Below, piece after piece: positions 29,913 to 41,007 of a DNA stretch of 64,000 bases (position 1 is its first letter; every line of letters begins with the position of its first letter). The notes beneath the pieces were generated by a model. The model did no database searches. It worked only from the letters and a program-made list of their open reading frames with translations, and was not told the DNA's origin. The translations under genes were made by a program, and so were the position numbers. The DNA is from Asparagopsis taxiformis (Eukaryota > Rhodophyta > Florideophyceae > Bonnemaisoniales > Bonnemaisoniaceae): positions 1-64,000 of the forward strand of contig JALQPE010000495.1 of assembly GCA_030407315.1 (NCBI GenBank), in the 5' to 3' direction.

Positions 29913-30130
29913 CGGGTCCTAGGATCCCGCTGTATGTACTAGAGAAAGTGGATGTCGGGTCCTAGTATTCCGCCGAACGTACTAGAGAAAGTGGATGTCC
30001 GCATCCAAAAATTTTTTATTTTTTTTGACGCAGACGTTCATTTGTTCTAGTAAATCTCGGGGCCGACTAGGACCCGTACTAGAGAAACTGGACGTCCGCA
30101 TCCACTTCCGAAAACACAGACGTAGGGTTG
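29913..30130. repeat. Diverged GGAYGTCC/CTAGTA repeat units
   Basis: One to two reversed copies of the 43-bp satellite unit (ACTAGAGAAAGTGGATGTCG) followed by a block with GGACGTCCGCATCCACTTCC. The latter closely matches 23125-23180 in reverse logic. An A/T homopolymer tract (TTTTTTATTTTTTTT) lies at 30012-30026. Confidence 0.65.
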
Positions 30131-31812
30131 CGAACTAGCGCGCGCACGCGCTGCGTCGTCGATCGCGTCGTTCCGCGCAGCGAACTGTCGTAGCAGAGAT
30201 AGGGTAGTTATACAAAAACAGAGAGGCTGTAGCACCGCTTCCGGGATAGCAATCCGCGCGCTCGCGTCAATCGCCCTCGCTGGTCAATCGCCCTCGCAGT
30301 CGCGCACGACGAACGGAAAAAGGGAAAATTAGAGTAAGCGATAGGTTTAGTGTCCCGTGTTTCCCCAAGCGGAGTTTCTGTCCTTCGCTGAGTTCGCACG
30401 TCGGATCGCGCAATTATAGGTCGAGAGACCAGTTGTAGGACCAGCCGGGGTGGCGATCGCTAAGGGAGTTCTAGAATTGCAACCGTGTCAGGGCGAGGTG
30501 AACCGGATCGCGCTGGTTGAACTTGCGTTTCGCGCATCGCTCGGTCGCGGTGGCGAACGGGTAGTACAACGGCGGAACGCGTAGGGATCGATCGCAACAC
30601 GGGATTCGCGGGCCGGCGCAAGCCGTGATCTCAGGGTGAGATCACCGAGTAAACTCGAGCTCAACACGATCCACGCAGGGGTCGTAAATCCCTGGCCTTG
30701 TAGGACCTTAGCCCTTGTAGATAGATTGTACCTCCGAGGAGGATAAGAGGATAGGGATAAGGCTTCGAACTCACGAGTGAGAGCGCCGATTCCACGAGGC
30801 TGGCGCCTCGTGCGATCCTAGTAGCCCGAATGCTGTGTCGGGTGGATCGATCCCTCGGAGCCCGGACACCTGTCTCCCAACCCGGTATCGGGTGGTAGAG
30901 CGGGGTCCGGGAGGGCTGGATCTAACCTGCCGGAGGGATCTATCGGCCGTGGCCGTCCTCAACCCACTCAAGGGTTAACTAGGCACTTAGCGCGATGGAT
31001 CCCCGCGGGGAATTGTGGTCGCCTCCACGCGTGGCTGCCCACACGACGGATTCCGCAACTGTGATACCGCCGGCGGCTGCGGTCGAGACCGATTCAGAAG
31101 CCCACGGGCGTTAGCTCGGTTGACCGGCTGGGAGTGCCGAACCGACAGCGCTCCCAGTCGGTAGCCTTGTCCCAGTGGGCGGAAGGCCACTCCCGGTCGC
31201 CTGACGGCGTTAAAAGAAGCGGGAAGGTGGTCCACTACCGCGGAGACAAAATGCCCTAGGGCAATCCACGTGCACTCCCGCCGGAGGAGGCTCGCGGCGG
31301 GCAGTTGGAGAAATGTGCGAGCGATCCCCAATTGGAGATCGGAACGGAGCGGCTGGTATCCTGCGAAGGAATTGCCGCCGCCGTTTAGTTGTAAGTTAAA
31401 CGACCGCGGTCGAATGATTTGGAACCGAAACGATTTGCCTTTGTTGTAGCTTAGTGGTCAATCCGTTGACCTTAAACGGTCAACGAGACTGCCGGGACCG
31501 GACCAGGACCAGTGGTCCCGGTCCGGCGTCCAATGGACCTTGTGGGGTGTTTATGCGGCCCAGGGGCCTTACAGAGTAAGCTGCTACGTTGCTACGTGTA
31601 AACTAATAGAAACGGCCAGCCGTAACGTACACGTGCACAATTGTAAGGGGAGAATCTTCCCGCTCGCACACGTGTGCGACTAATCGCGCCTATATCGCTA
31701 CACGTTGCACGCTCGCCGAAGGGTCCCGCGCAAGCAATGTGGCCCGGTGCCAATGCAAGGCAGCACGCGCCCATTCGCCCTTGGGCGACAATTCCCTTGC
31801 CATGCCACCGCG
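30131..31812. other. GC-rich decayed repeat region, no gene
   Basis: About 1.7 kb with no sustained frame. Words such as GGACACCTGT and GTGGTAGAGC (30870-30905) also occur in the inverted arms and in the 1.38-kb TG...CA element, so much of this is probably decayed related repeat. Around 31450-31490 is a hairpin GTTGACC/GGTCAAC preceded by a TAGCTTAGTGGTC A-box-like word, another tRNA-like relic. Confidence 0.45.
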
Positions 31813-32333
31813 GCTGTAGTAGGTAGAAAATCCGCAAAGCGGCAAAACCACCCTACAGGTGTCCCGAGCCTCGGTAGTGTGGTAGAGCAAGCGAATCTTG
31901 CGTCAACCGCCAATAGCGAGTATACCCCGAAAGGTCTGCCGGTAATACCGGGTGAAGGTTGAGGGTGCTCACGCACGAAGTGCGTATTGATGGAGCGAAA
32001 GACGTAACCCGTCGAGCTGTATAGCTAAAGCTAATTCGTCCTGGAAGGATGGAATAGAGCAATGCAAACACTGTTCAGTGGAGTCGTAAATTCCACGTGA
32101 GTTTACGTTACCTCTAAAGGTTAAGCACTCTGGCTAATCCAGAGGCATTTTATACTAAACTAAGTTACTGTAAACAGTTAGGGTAGGTAGACAGTTAGGA
32201 ATAAATATCCTTATGTGCACCAATCAGATCCCTGATTATGGCGACTGCGGGAGCCCGCGAGATCACCGACTGTTAGTGTTACAGTGTAAAGTTAGCTGAG
32301 TCAGCTTAGTTAAAATTTGCCCCTTGTGGGGTC
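31813..32333 (-). repeat. Inverted-repeat arm, right (partner 28767-29283)
   Basis: Reverse-complement partner of 28767-29283; its outer end is TTGCCCCTTGTGGGGTC. It contains CCTCGGTAGTGTGGTAGAGC, also present in related form in the 1.38-kb elements at 32909 and 55090. Confidence 0.75.
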
Positions 32334-32908
32334 TTTAGTTGTCCCAATGGGTCCCTCTCCCTCACTGGTCTGAGGTACAACGAGGCTGTTTCCATTGGTT
32401 ATTCCCGAACCGGGGTCGTCCAATAGGATGTCGACACGACCCCACCAGGGCAGACCACTCCGTGGTATGACAGCGGTTAGTGATTACCAACGCGGCTCTT
32501 CGCGGCTGATTCCTTACCGAACACCCACTCACGCTCTCGAGCGTACCGCTTAAGCGACCCCTCTTGGCGCCCATTCCAGACGCCTGGAATTATCCTCCCG
32601 CGACTGCTCGCAGCACAATACGGGACGAGTCCCACAGGCCTAGCGGTATGCGACGCAACGCGCGCTATCGCAGTGCGACGCAGTTCGACGATCGGTTTAT
32701 GCGCAGCGCGCACGCGAACGTCGGCGATCGTGAGCAATCCGCACGCAACGTCGTAACGCAATCGATCCTCGCGACGCGCTCAACGCTTAACTCGTAGCTG
32801 CGAAAGTGCTGACCGTTTATTGGTAGGGTGCGAAGCAGTGCGACCACTAATAGCTAACTACTAAAGGACAGGTTGTCCTTGCGTGGCCGGCCGGCGGCCG
32901 CTCGATCG
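32334..32908. other. Intergenic, no gene seen
   Basis: CpG-rich stretch without a credible frame. It ends at the GATCG target duplication of the next element. Confidence 0.35.
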
Positions 32909-34290
32909 TGTAGTGCAATGGCTTGGTCGATTCGACAACGGGCAGCCTTGGCTGTAAGCCGAATCGGCGAGCCACCGCGAGGTGTTCGAGCCCTCCTGTC
33001 TCGGTAGTCAGGCTCGAGTTGAGTGTGGTAGAGCAAAGGCGAATCGCCTGCCTTAGTGTGGGTTGTAAGGCCACACAGACGATCCGTCTAGAATCCTGTG
33101 GTCAAATGGTGAGTCATGGTGGTGCACCGAAAGGATGGTGGTTCGCCAACCCTAATAGGGAAGAAGGGAGGACACCAGGCACAAAAGGGGTGAGTGCCCT
33201 GTATAAGAAGCAAAAGGGAAGAAGAAGGGGGAGCCCTATAGGATAGGGCGGGCGCTGATACAGCGATGCATACAGCGATACGCTGGTACAGCGGGAGAGG
33301 AGCAGTGGCTCAAGAGCCGGGCACCAGGCACCCGAAGATACCTGATCGAAGGGCACGCGCACCACCGGTGACGCGTGGTATCGGGGAAAGGGAAGCTGAT
33401 CCAGCAGAATAACCAGTCACAGACTGAATCAGTTGAGTGACCAGGGTCGGCGCGGTCCGCGCTATAGCCAAAGACGAAGCAGGCTTCCATGAGACTGCAA
33501 GACGATAGTTGGGAGCACATCAATAACCAAGTCCGATTGGTCGGCGGGGGGGGTTGCTGAACCAGCACGACGGCCAGGGCAGAAAGCTGATACAGCGGGG
33601 AATGGGTTCCAGAAGCAGGCCAGACACTATAGCCAAAGTCGAAGCAGGCTGCCATGAGACTGCGAAACGCAAGTTGGGAGTGGCTCGCAACCATACCTCC
33701 GGATGGGCACCAGGCGGCCGAAAACACCTGATTGAGGGGCACGCGCACCACCGGTGACGCGTGGTAGGGGCAATGCTGATACAGCGTCCCGACATTGAGA
33801 AGCTGAATCAGCGAAAAGGGACACCGGAAGAGTGCCAAGCACCATAGCCAAGGGAGAAGAACACTGAATCAGTAGGCAAAACGCACCCTGAGGGTAGATT
33901 GGACACCGAGCTTCCGGCTGGCTTTTACAATCAAAGGACATGGCGATTCGCCTCTAGTTAAATAATAAATTACATGTGGCTTGTAACCCTAAATGTCCTT
34001 GTGGTTGGTGTCCAATAGGTAGGCTAAATACTGATACAGTGGGGTGGTCGAAAAACCCTAAGTGACGGGTGCGCCGGCGGCGCTGGCACACTGTAAATAC
34101 AGTGTAAACTGTTAGGTGTAGTGTACAATTCAGTGTATCACTGGTGTCACGTGCCACGTGTTCAGTGATTGCAGTGCTGTTAGAATAGATAGTCCAAAAT
34201 AGGTGAGAATTAAAAGAATTGGGTAAAGTGCCCAAAATTGGAGGTGAAACACCTAGCTGTAAGCGCTTCGCCAAGTGGCATTGCACTACA
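32909..34290 (+). mobile_element. 1.38-kb TG...CA element, copy 1 (solo-LTR-like)
   Basis: The element begins TGTAGTGCAATGGC and ends GGCATTGCACTACA, imperfect inverted termini with TG/CA ends. It is flanked by a 5-bp duplication, GATCG (32904-32908 and 34291-34295). A near-identical copy is at 55090-56469. The first ~110 bp look tRNA-like, with A-box-like TGGCTTGGTCGA and B-box-like GGTGTTCGAGCCC. The middle has two related blocks of about 60 bp (CACGCGCACCACCGGTGACG at 33353 and 33739) and many CTGATACAGC / CTGAATCAG words. No conserved protein is encoded. It is either a solo LTR or a non-autonomous element. Confidence 0.75.
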
Positions 34291-34574
34291 GATCGCACGC
34301 AAAAAGGGAAATATTTGGGAAAAAGACTTTCGTCATAAAAACCCAAAAATGGAAATAAAAGGGAAATCCGTAAAAATCGCTACACGTGGCGCCGGGCTCG
34401 CGGTTTCGTGGCAACGTTCGCGCGCACGCGCTCGCATCGACGCTCCGTGACACGTAATCAAAACGCCACGAGTACGCTCGTTTACTAAATAACTAAGATA
34501 AATGCACGCGAATTCATCCCGACGCAATCGCAGCGAACCCGCGCGCGTCGAGGAAAAAAATTGCGTCGCACATT
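34291..34574. other. Spacer between TG...CA element and copia remnant
   Basis: No gene is visible. An A-rich run (GAGGAAAAAAATTG) precedes the abrupt start of copia similarity near 34575. Confidence 0.3.
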
Positions 34575-35791
34575 GTATGTTCACCAACCTCCACCATTCG
34601 ATGGTACATTGAAACATCCAGTTTGTGTTGGGTTACTGAGAGGAAACATATATGGCACGAAACAAGCTGGACACACCTACACTTCCCACTTTACTTCCCA
34701 CCTGAAATCACACGGGTACACACCAACTACATCTAACCCTTGCCTCTTCTTTAAACCTCATGAACCTGGTTACACCCTCATCACAGTCACTGTTGATGAT
34801 TTCCTGGCCGTAAGCACCAACCAGTGCCACCTAGACATCCTGCACCACATAATTTCCCTCAAATACGACATAAAATGCCTAGGGAAACCCACACAATACA
34901 TGAACTGGCGCATTACACACCTGGACAATTTTATACACATCTCACAGCCCCATACCATACAAAACCTCATCGAAACCAACATGGTTGACTGCACCCCTTC
35001 CCCATTCATGTTCTCCGATGGACCGATACTGCACCCCACAACGGAGGAAGAGACCGAGGATGAATCCATAGGATCCCCTTCCGAAAAGCCCTGGGTATCG
35101 CAAGATACATTACTGACAGTATGCGACCAGACATTGCGTTTGCAGTCAACACCCTCGCACGCTCCGCCACACAACCGACTGTGAGACACTGGAATCACCT
35201 AAAATGACTAATCAAACACCTGAAGCACACACAGAGCACAGGCATACTCTTCTCCCACACAGACCAAAAATCATATCTAACAATCAATACATACTCTGAC
35301 TCTGACTATGCAAACGGTCCAACCACCCGCCGATCCATAACTGGCACTGGCACTCTCTTAAATAGCTCCCTCCTAACATGGACATCCACAGCCAAAAGTC
35401 TGTCTCAACATCAACCTGTGATGCGGAATACAAAGCCTGCTCCGAGGCCACACACACGACGCTCTGGCTCCAATGACTCCTCGCCGAACTACCCCTGCCA
35501 CCAACACAGACTAAACCAATTATATATGTGGACAACCTACGCGCGTTTAAGATTGCCTCCCACACGGGCCCTACCAAGCGCAGTAAATACGTCGACATCA
35601 AATACCACGACATCCAAGAGGCTGTCCCGGAAGGCCATGTCGACCTACGCCATACTGGTACAACAAGCATGCTCGCTGACCACCTCACCATACCTCTCAA
35701 CAGAGTACGCCTGAACTGTCTAAGGGAACAACTATCCATTCTACCTCTCACGCAAACCCTGGATACCTTGGCACACAGTGCCAAGGGGGAG
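34575..35791 (+). pseudogene. Ty1/copia pol remnant (reverse transcriptase-RNase H)
   Basis: A 5'-truncated copia polyprotein. The frame to ~35100 shows reverse transcriptase motifs: PPPFDGTLKHP, GNIYGTKQAG, and TVTVDDFLAV in place of the usual VDDM/L active site. A shifted frame at 35418-35815 carries the RNase H tail (KRSKYVDIKYHDIQEAV, then LADHLT). At least one frameshift near 35100 and stops between the parts break it. It ends in a polypurine tract AAGGGGGAG (35783-35791), followed by TGTCAAGGACC, the start of a 3' LTR. It is related to, but clearly diverged from, the copia element at 53277-57090. Confidence 0.85.
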
Positions 35792-35956
35792 TGTCAAGGA
35801 CCATCAAACTGCTAAACAACACAATGCCACTGCGCGCCAATACACCATCAAGGACCATCAAATGTTTACACGTTTACACGTAACATAGACACAATAGCAT
35901 AAATACAAACATACCTCGCCTGTCTGGGCGACGGGAGGTACTGATTCACTTAACAC
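35792..35956 (+). mobile_element. copia 3' LTR, end uncertain
   Basis: Begins TGTCAAGGACC directly after the polypurine tract, as expected for a copia 3' LTR. The same GTCAAGGACCATCAAA-like word recurs at 35848. The end is a guess at a TTAACA; no second LTR copy is in the window to confirm it. Confidence 0.4.
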
Positions 35957-36619
35957 TTTACGAAGACGTTCTTTTTAGCGTGACTCTCTCAAAATAGTTC
36001 AAATTAGCCTAAACTATTGCTAAAACAATTTCAAACGTCTCTTCTTTACAGTAATGTAATGCACATGCACCCTGGGTAGCACGCGATAAACATGGGCTCC
36101 GTACCAGCGCCACTTCCTCTGCCAAATGGTTTGCAGAAAATTCCCATGACGATCGCACACAATCCCAAATGGGAACTGCAGAATTTCTTGTGTATCACCG
36201 ACGAAAAATCCAGATTCGTAACCTCAAGTGCAATCCGATCGTTCTTCACAATCTCCGCATTAATCCCTACATTTAGCCCTTATTTTGTTCGCATTCGCAT
36301 CTCAAATGACGAAGCAGATTTGAGCAGAGAGCTACAAAACTTCCTCATTGTCTTCGTTCGGACAACGATCAAAGCGTTACGACACAGAGGAATCCATAGA
36401 CCAGAAAGCCTGCAACCTCATATTGTTGCTCCTAGAATATTGGCCAAGCGAATTTCGCATATCACCAATTTCTGATATATGTATTCGTCTAGAGTACAGG
36501 GTACCACATCGAGGGCCTCTTCACCGCCCGTGAATGATCATCAGTGGATCACGGCCAAGGCACCAGAATCTCTGATGGTGTGGCAAGTCGTCCACTGGAA
36601 GCAGACATATGGACATATC
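35957..36619. other. Intergenic, doubtful short frame only
   Basis: A 127-codon plus-strand frame with an ATG at 36092 has no recognisable domain, no signal and an opposing frame. I would not call it a gene. The rest is the 3' flank of the receptor-like gene. Confidence 0.35.
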
Positions 36620-38607
36620 TCATACATCCGTTAAAACGCTACTGGATTTCTCATCAGTATCATTCATGCCCTTCCCCCCTTTCCACATCCCCATGACCTC
36701 TCCAGCTCTTCTTTTTTCGCTCAGCCTACGATCCCTCGAAGGTCGGATACCCTTTCCCCAAAAGAATAGAAGCAGCACCGAGAGCACTAGCGGTGGTAGC
36801 ACGAAAATCCCGACTGGGACTAAAATGATCAATGGATCTATGCTGCTTGTTCCAGTCTCACAACCCAGCGGCACTTCCGCATCAACTATACTTCGAATCT
36901 ACTCCGAAGCTTACACATAAGGTTTCCCAGTCAGTACTACACCACACAATGTAAACTATTTCCATGCAATTTGGTCACATACCGTTCCTTGCGAACGAAG
37001 GAAAAGAATTTCTCGGTCAATTTGTCGTCGGATCGTGTCATTAACCGCTGCATTGTACAGCCATCCACCATTGAACTCATGCGGGATGTCTTCTGTTCCA
37101 AAAAATGTCAACTCATCTGTTGCGAGGAAGGAATCCCTTTGAAAGGCCTGTCAGTATAGCTGAATCAGTAAGTATGGCCGTTGGACCAATACGACTTCGT
37201 GAAAACATAGAAGTGTGGTAGCAACATACCACAATTTGAAAACCGATCTATCAGATACCTTCCGCTGACCTCAAAAGTCACTGTGAATGAAATGTTATTA
37301 TTGTGGTCAGCAGTTTGACGGATACACTCAGCTCCACTGCTACATCTGTGCCATGGAACATCCTCTCGGACATTCTTCATCCCAAACGGATCTACTACCA
37401 AAGTGGTAAGGAAGAATGTTGAAGGGGTCAGAAACTGAGAAAGAACTCTGAGAGATCCAAACGGGTTACAAAACGAACCTAAACTGATAAAGGTGTCTTC
37501 TAGGGCGCAGAATTTTGGAACAGCATAAGATTGCAGGTCTTGCCGACTTAACGAGCGAATGTCCCGTTTGAGGACCTGTGATTGCTGCTGGAACAGAAAA
37601 TTGACAACAGCGACTTCATAAAACAGAGCAAAGATTGCAAAGAATGCCAATAATCCGACTCGGAACAACGTCAATGCCAGACTGTATTTGTGTAAATTTG
37701 ATTGCTGTCTTTCAATCACTTCTGAATATGAAGAAGTTCTTTCAACGAGACTGATCGGCGAATTCGAATACATTTGCTGTTCAGGAAGTATCATATTCAA
37801 ACTAGAAATTGAATCTGATTCGTTGTCATAAATCTGATTCTCTTTTGGCAGAGCATCATCGCTGTCACCGAAGCATATTAGGCAAGCAGTCACAATCGAC
37901 CGCCCTCTAGGTAGATGAAACCTAAGCGCGATGCCAATAGCAACCGCTGCAAACAAAAATAATGTCGCGCAAAGAATGGCCCAAGTCTGCCATTTGAAGG
38001 GCTTTGTCAATTGTGAAAGTGGGTTAATACTAGAAGCGTCACCAACATTGCTCTTTCCGATAATTGTCATTCGGTTATTAATCAACGGCGCACTGGGCGT
38101 ATTTCGACAACGACGCTGCTGAGTATCGAGTGATATACCCGTTATAGCGAACATATAGTCCTGTTCTGCCATGACATCTATGAAATCAACAAGGGTGTTA
38201 AACGCACAGCCGCTGGAAGGTCCTACCCAGGCACAGTATTGTTCGCGAGCCGACGTGCGCTCTAGCACCTCGAAGGCGATACCTTGTAGTGAAGGGTGGT
38301 GATTTCGACGTTCGTCAATCGAGCAGCGGAATGGGGTTTGAAGTACCTCGGCTTCCGGATCTTCAGAGAAGATTGTGGTGTTGATTTGAATGAAAGGCGC
38401 TTGCTGCATGAAGAGATAACATATATGTGTCTTGCAGACTTCAAAGGCGTCTGGATTGTTTTTCAAATAACTTAAACAGACGGCGCCGGGAGATGTTAGA
38501 GATTGAAGATTTGCTGTTGCGTTGTGAGTGGAACAGTCAAAGGGTTGTTGGTGGATACAGACGGCGAGTGTAGTTAGCGTGAGAAAAAGAAAAGTGGGGA
38601 GATTCAT
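36620..38607 (-). CDS. Ionotropic glutamate receptor-like membrane protein, three exons
   Basis: Exons 38607-37230, 37116-36983 and 36898-36620 join in frame to 596 residues. Intron 1 (37229-37117) starts GTATGT, has CTATACTGAC and ends CAACAG; intron 2 (36982-36899) starts GTATGTG, has GTACTGAC and ends AGTAG. The protein has a signal peptide (1-17), a Cys-rich extracellular head, and an S1-like ligand lobe (FEVLERTS to GISLDTQQR). Then come M1 (WAILCATLFLFAAVAIGIAL), a second helix in the M3 position (GLLAFFAIFALFYEVAVV), an S2-like lobe (LSRQDLQSYAVPKF onward, ending NGGWLYNAAVND) and M4 (IDPLIILVPVGIFVLPPLVL). Between M1 and M3 is only a short hydrophobic stretch (SIVTACLICFG) and an acidic loop where the pore loop should be. 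Topology fits the family; channel function is uncertain. Confidence 0.7.
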
Positions 38608-39702
38608 GGTTCATCAGGAGTTTGGCGAGTTGAAGGAGACGCTTTGCTAGGAGAGAGTCGCAGTGGATTGTGGAAGGGCTTACATATGGGTTGAACATTT
38701 TACGTATCAGTTGGGAATGTGATTTCGTAAGGTTAGGCGTCGTTCTAAAAGAATCATATTTGTTCTCAAATTAAAGGCTGGTGAAGTAGAGAAATAGCAC
38801 CAGTTTTGTCGACTTTCAGATACCGAGTGCATTGTATTCTACGGACATTCGTCAACGTTGCTGGATTTCACGGGCACAGACGAAAAAGTAACTGAATTTA
38901 AGCATTGCTGGCATGAATGCAGGCGGCGGTTGACATTGGCACAAGTTGGTATGTACAATTAAATCAAATTTAGTACTCCTCTGCATAACGTTTACAACGC
39001 CGTGTCACGCTAATGACGTGTTTAGACGACATCATTGCAGCCATATCAGCCTCTCCCGGTCCTGACGTAATATGAAGGTATCTTTTGGGCCTTCAGCAAT
39101 CGGATATTTTCAGAAAATAGATATTTGAAATAAAAATACGTCACCTGTAATCCATGTCCAGAAGCGACTATATGTCTGTCACGTCCTGTCACACTCTGAG
39201 AAACTCTCCTAAACGCGTTTGTACAGTAGCGCGATGTCTCCATCACTGCTCTCAGCTGTACACCCATTAATGCTTTTTCCAGTTGAAACAGCGGAGCTAT
39301 CGAGACCAAGTTTGATTTGTTTTCGAACAGAGTTTATGGGCGATACTTGCCAAAAACGTAGATGCACTCAATGAGTAAGTAGTGGAATTTGAAAAAAACA
39401 ATCTGAAACACACAGTTCGATGGATGTAACGTCTGTAAACAAATGTCAGAATGTCCAAGACCTAAATTATACCACACATTTACAGCTACTCCATAAGAAC
39501 CGCTCGTGCGTTGAACAACAGACTACGTTAGTCTCCATGTATGACAGCACCCATACGATCCAAGATCATGATCCGCCTTCCTGACCATTGCCCGCATGTT
39601 CCTGCACGGCACAGATCGCAGCACCAACGAAGCCACAGGAGCCACAGTGCTTGCCTGTGAACTTTCCAACCAGCGCTGATCTCTGCGCACTTACGCTCGC
39701 AT
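38608..39702. other. Intergenic, AT-rich, no gene seen
   Basis: The 5' flank of the receptor-like gene and 3' flank of the zinc-finger gene. Short frames such as 39046-39309 show nothing recognisable. Confidence 0.35.
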
Positions 39703-41007
39703 TCATCCCAGCGCATTCGCGATATCATCAATTCCATGCGTCTTGTTCTCGTTGATAGCCCACCAACATTCGTCGACGCCAACCCCTGCTTCGTGCGATG
39801 GCACGCGATCGAGCAGTCCCAACTCATGCTGCGCCTCGCCGTCCTCTATTGTCAGATCCGGCACGAAGAGTCCGCACGGGAACACGTCATATCTACCCGC
39901 TTCGACATCATCCAATGCATCCTTTGACACTGCTTTGCCCATTCCGTCTTGCGAGTCGCCTCTACCCATTGTGAGAGCGTCATCCCATTCGTGACTAGCC
40001 GTCTTTTCCACGTTTTCGCTTTGCATGGAACTGCACAACCCTTCGTTCCGCTCCAGCATCGCATCCAAACCACCCGCTGCGCATTGTGATCCTCCAGATG
40101 TATCCAATGCCGGTCTCTTATTCGACCACGACCCCGTCTCCAACATTGCATCCCCAACGGCCCAGTTCCTCCTCTTTCGCGGTTTCATCAAGTTCAATCT
40201 CCGTCGCTTCGTCGTTTTGTTGTACGTGACACACTGCGCGCACTCGGGACAGTTCCCTGTACAATGCGTGCATTTCCAGTTTCGAACACTGGCCGGCGAA
40301 ACGGGTACTTTCCAATTATAGTGCTTGAAGCACTTCCTGCACGTCACCTTCTGACACGTCGCCTGCTCAATGTTGGAGCACACCACATGCGGCTCTGTGT
40401 GCGTAGCTGTGCGCGAGCATATGTGACAATGCTTGCTCGCGATTGGATTTTTATACTTTCGCAGCCGCGTCTTTCTCCAGCCCGCTGCGTTTGTCCTTGT
40501 GCCCTCATGCGCATCGTCGTCTGAGCGATTTTGCTCGTCGGCAGACACGGTTGTTGACGGCTCTACAGCGATGTGGTCTGCTTGATACAGGGCGTCTAAT
40601 GCCCAGTTGGTGCGCTGTTGAACGGCGTACGGCGCGTGTGGATGTATTGGCGGGTAGACGGACGCATTCTCGGCGATGGACAGAAGCGCTTCGGCGGGCA
40701 CAAGGTTGTTGTTTTTGCCAGTGTAGGTTCGGAAGGAGGAGCAAGTGGCTTCGAGGTTGGACCCATGCAGATCGGGAGGACGTGCGCTGGCCTTGGATTT
40801 TCGATGCGCTGCAGCTTGTTGCCGTGAAATCGTGTACGTCTCATTTTCCGTTTCGTAATCGTTGCTGTTAATGGCCGCCGATGCAAATGGTAGCGGAGAA
40901 TACGATTCCTGAGCGGCAGCTGTTGGCGCAGTCTGCAGTAAAATGTCGTCGCTGGTGCCGGGAGAAGTTGTCTTCCCAAAGATGGATAATAGTGCGTTGT
41001 TCACCAT
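39703..41007 (-). CDS. CDCA7/R1-type (4CXXC) zinc-finger protein
   Basis: A 434-residue intronless frame from the ATG at 41005-41007. Residues 194-260 hold eleven cysteines in the order C194-x2-C197, C210, C218, C223-x2-C226, C246-x2-C249, C253, C256 and C259. With NWKCTHCTGNCPECAQC, this matches the zinc-finger domain of CDCA7 and monoamine-oxidase-A repressor R1. In plants and animals CDCA7 proteins act with the HELLS/DDM1 remodeler to maintain DNA methylation on chromatin. A basic tail follows (TTKRRRLNLMKPRKRR). The rest is low-complexity; a repeated AMLE motif lies near 290-320. The domain call is good; a role in silencing the surrounding transposons is only inference. Confidence 0.72.
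   Translation of the reverse strand: MVNNALLSIFGKTTSPGTSDDILLQTAPTAAAQESYSPLPFASAAINSNDYETENETYTISRQQAAAHRKSKASARPPDLHGSNLEATCSSFRTYTGKNNNLVPAEALLSIAENASVYPPIHPHAPYAVQQRTNWALDALYQADHIAVEPSTTVSADEQNRSDDDAHEGTRTNAAGWRKTRLRKYKNPIASKHCHICSRTATHTEPHVVCSNIEQATCQKVTCRKCFKHYNWKVPVSPASVRNWKCTHCTGNCPECAQCVTYNKTTKRRRLNLMKPRKRRNWAVGDAMLETGSWSNKRPALDTSGGSQCAAGGLDAMLERNEGLCSSMQSENVEKTASHEWDDALTMGRGDSQDGMGKAVSKDALDDVEAGRYDVFPCGLFVPDLTIEDGEAQHELGLLDRVPSHEAGVGVDECWWAINENKTHGIDDIANALG

Noticed and set aside
31440..31500. Possible tRNA gene
   Set aside because: A-box-like word and an anticodon-like hairpin exist, but the loop is wrong and there is no B box or acceptor pairing.
32923..33246. 107-codon frame inside the 1.38-kb element (VSHGGAPKGWWF)
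   Set aside because: The second copy of the element has a shifted and altered frame in this stretch, so it is not maintained as protein.
36092..36475. 127-codon plus-strand frame near the receptor-like gene
   Set aside because: No recognisable domain, signal or splice context; likely chance in a 3' flank.
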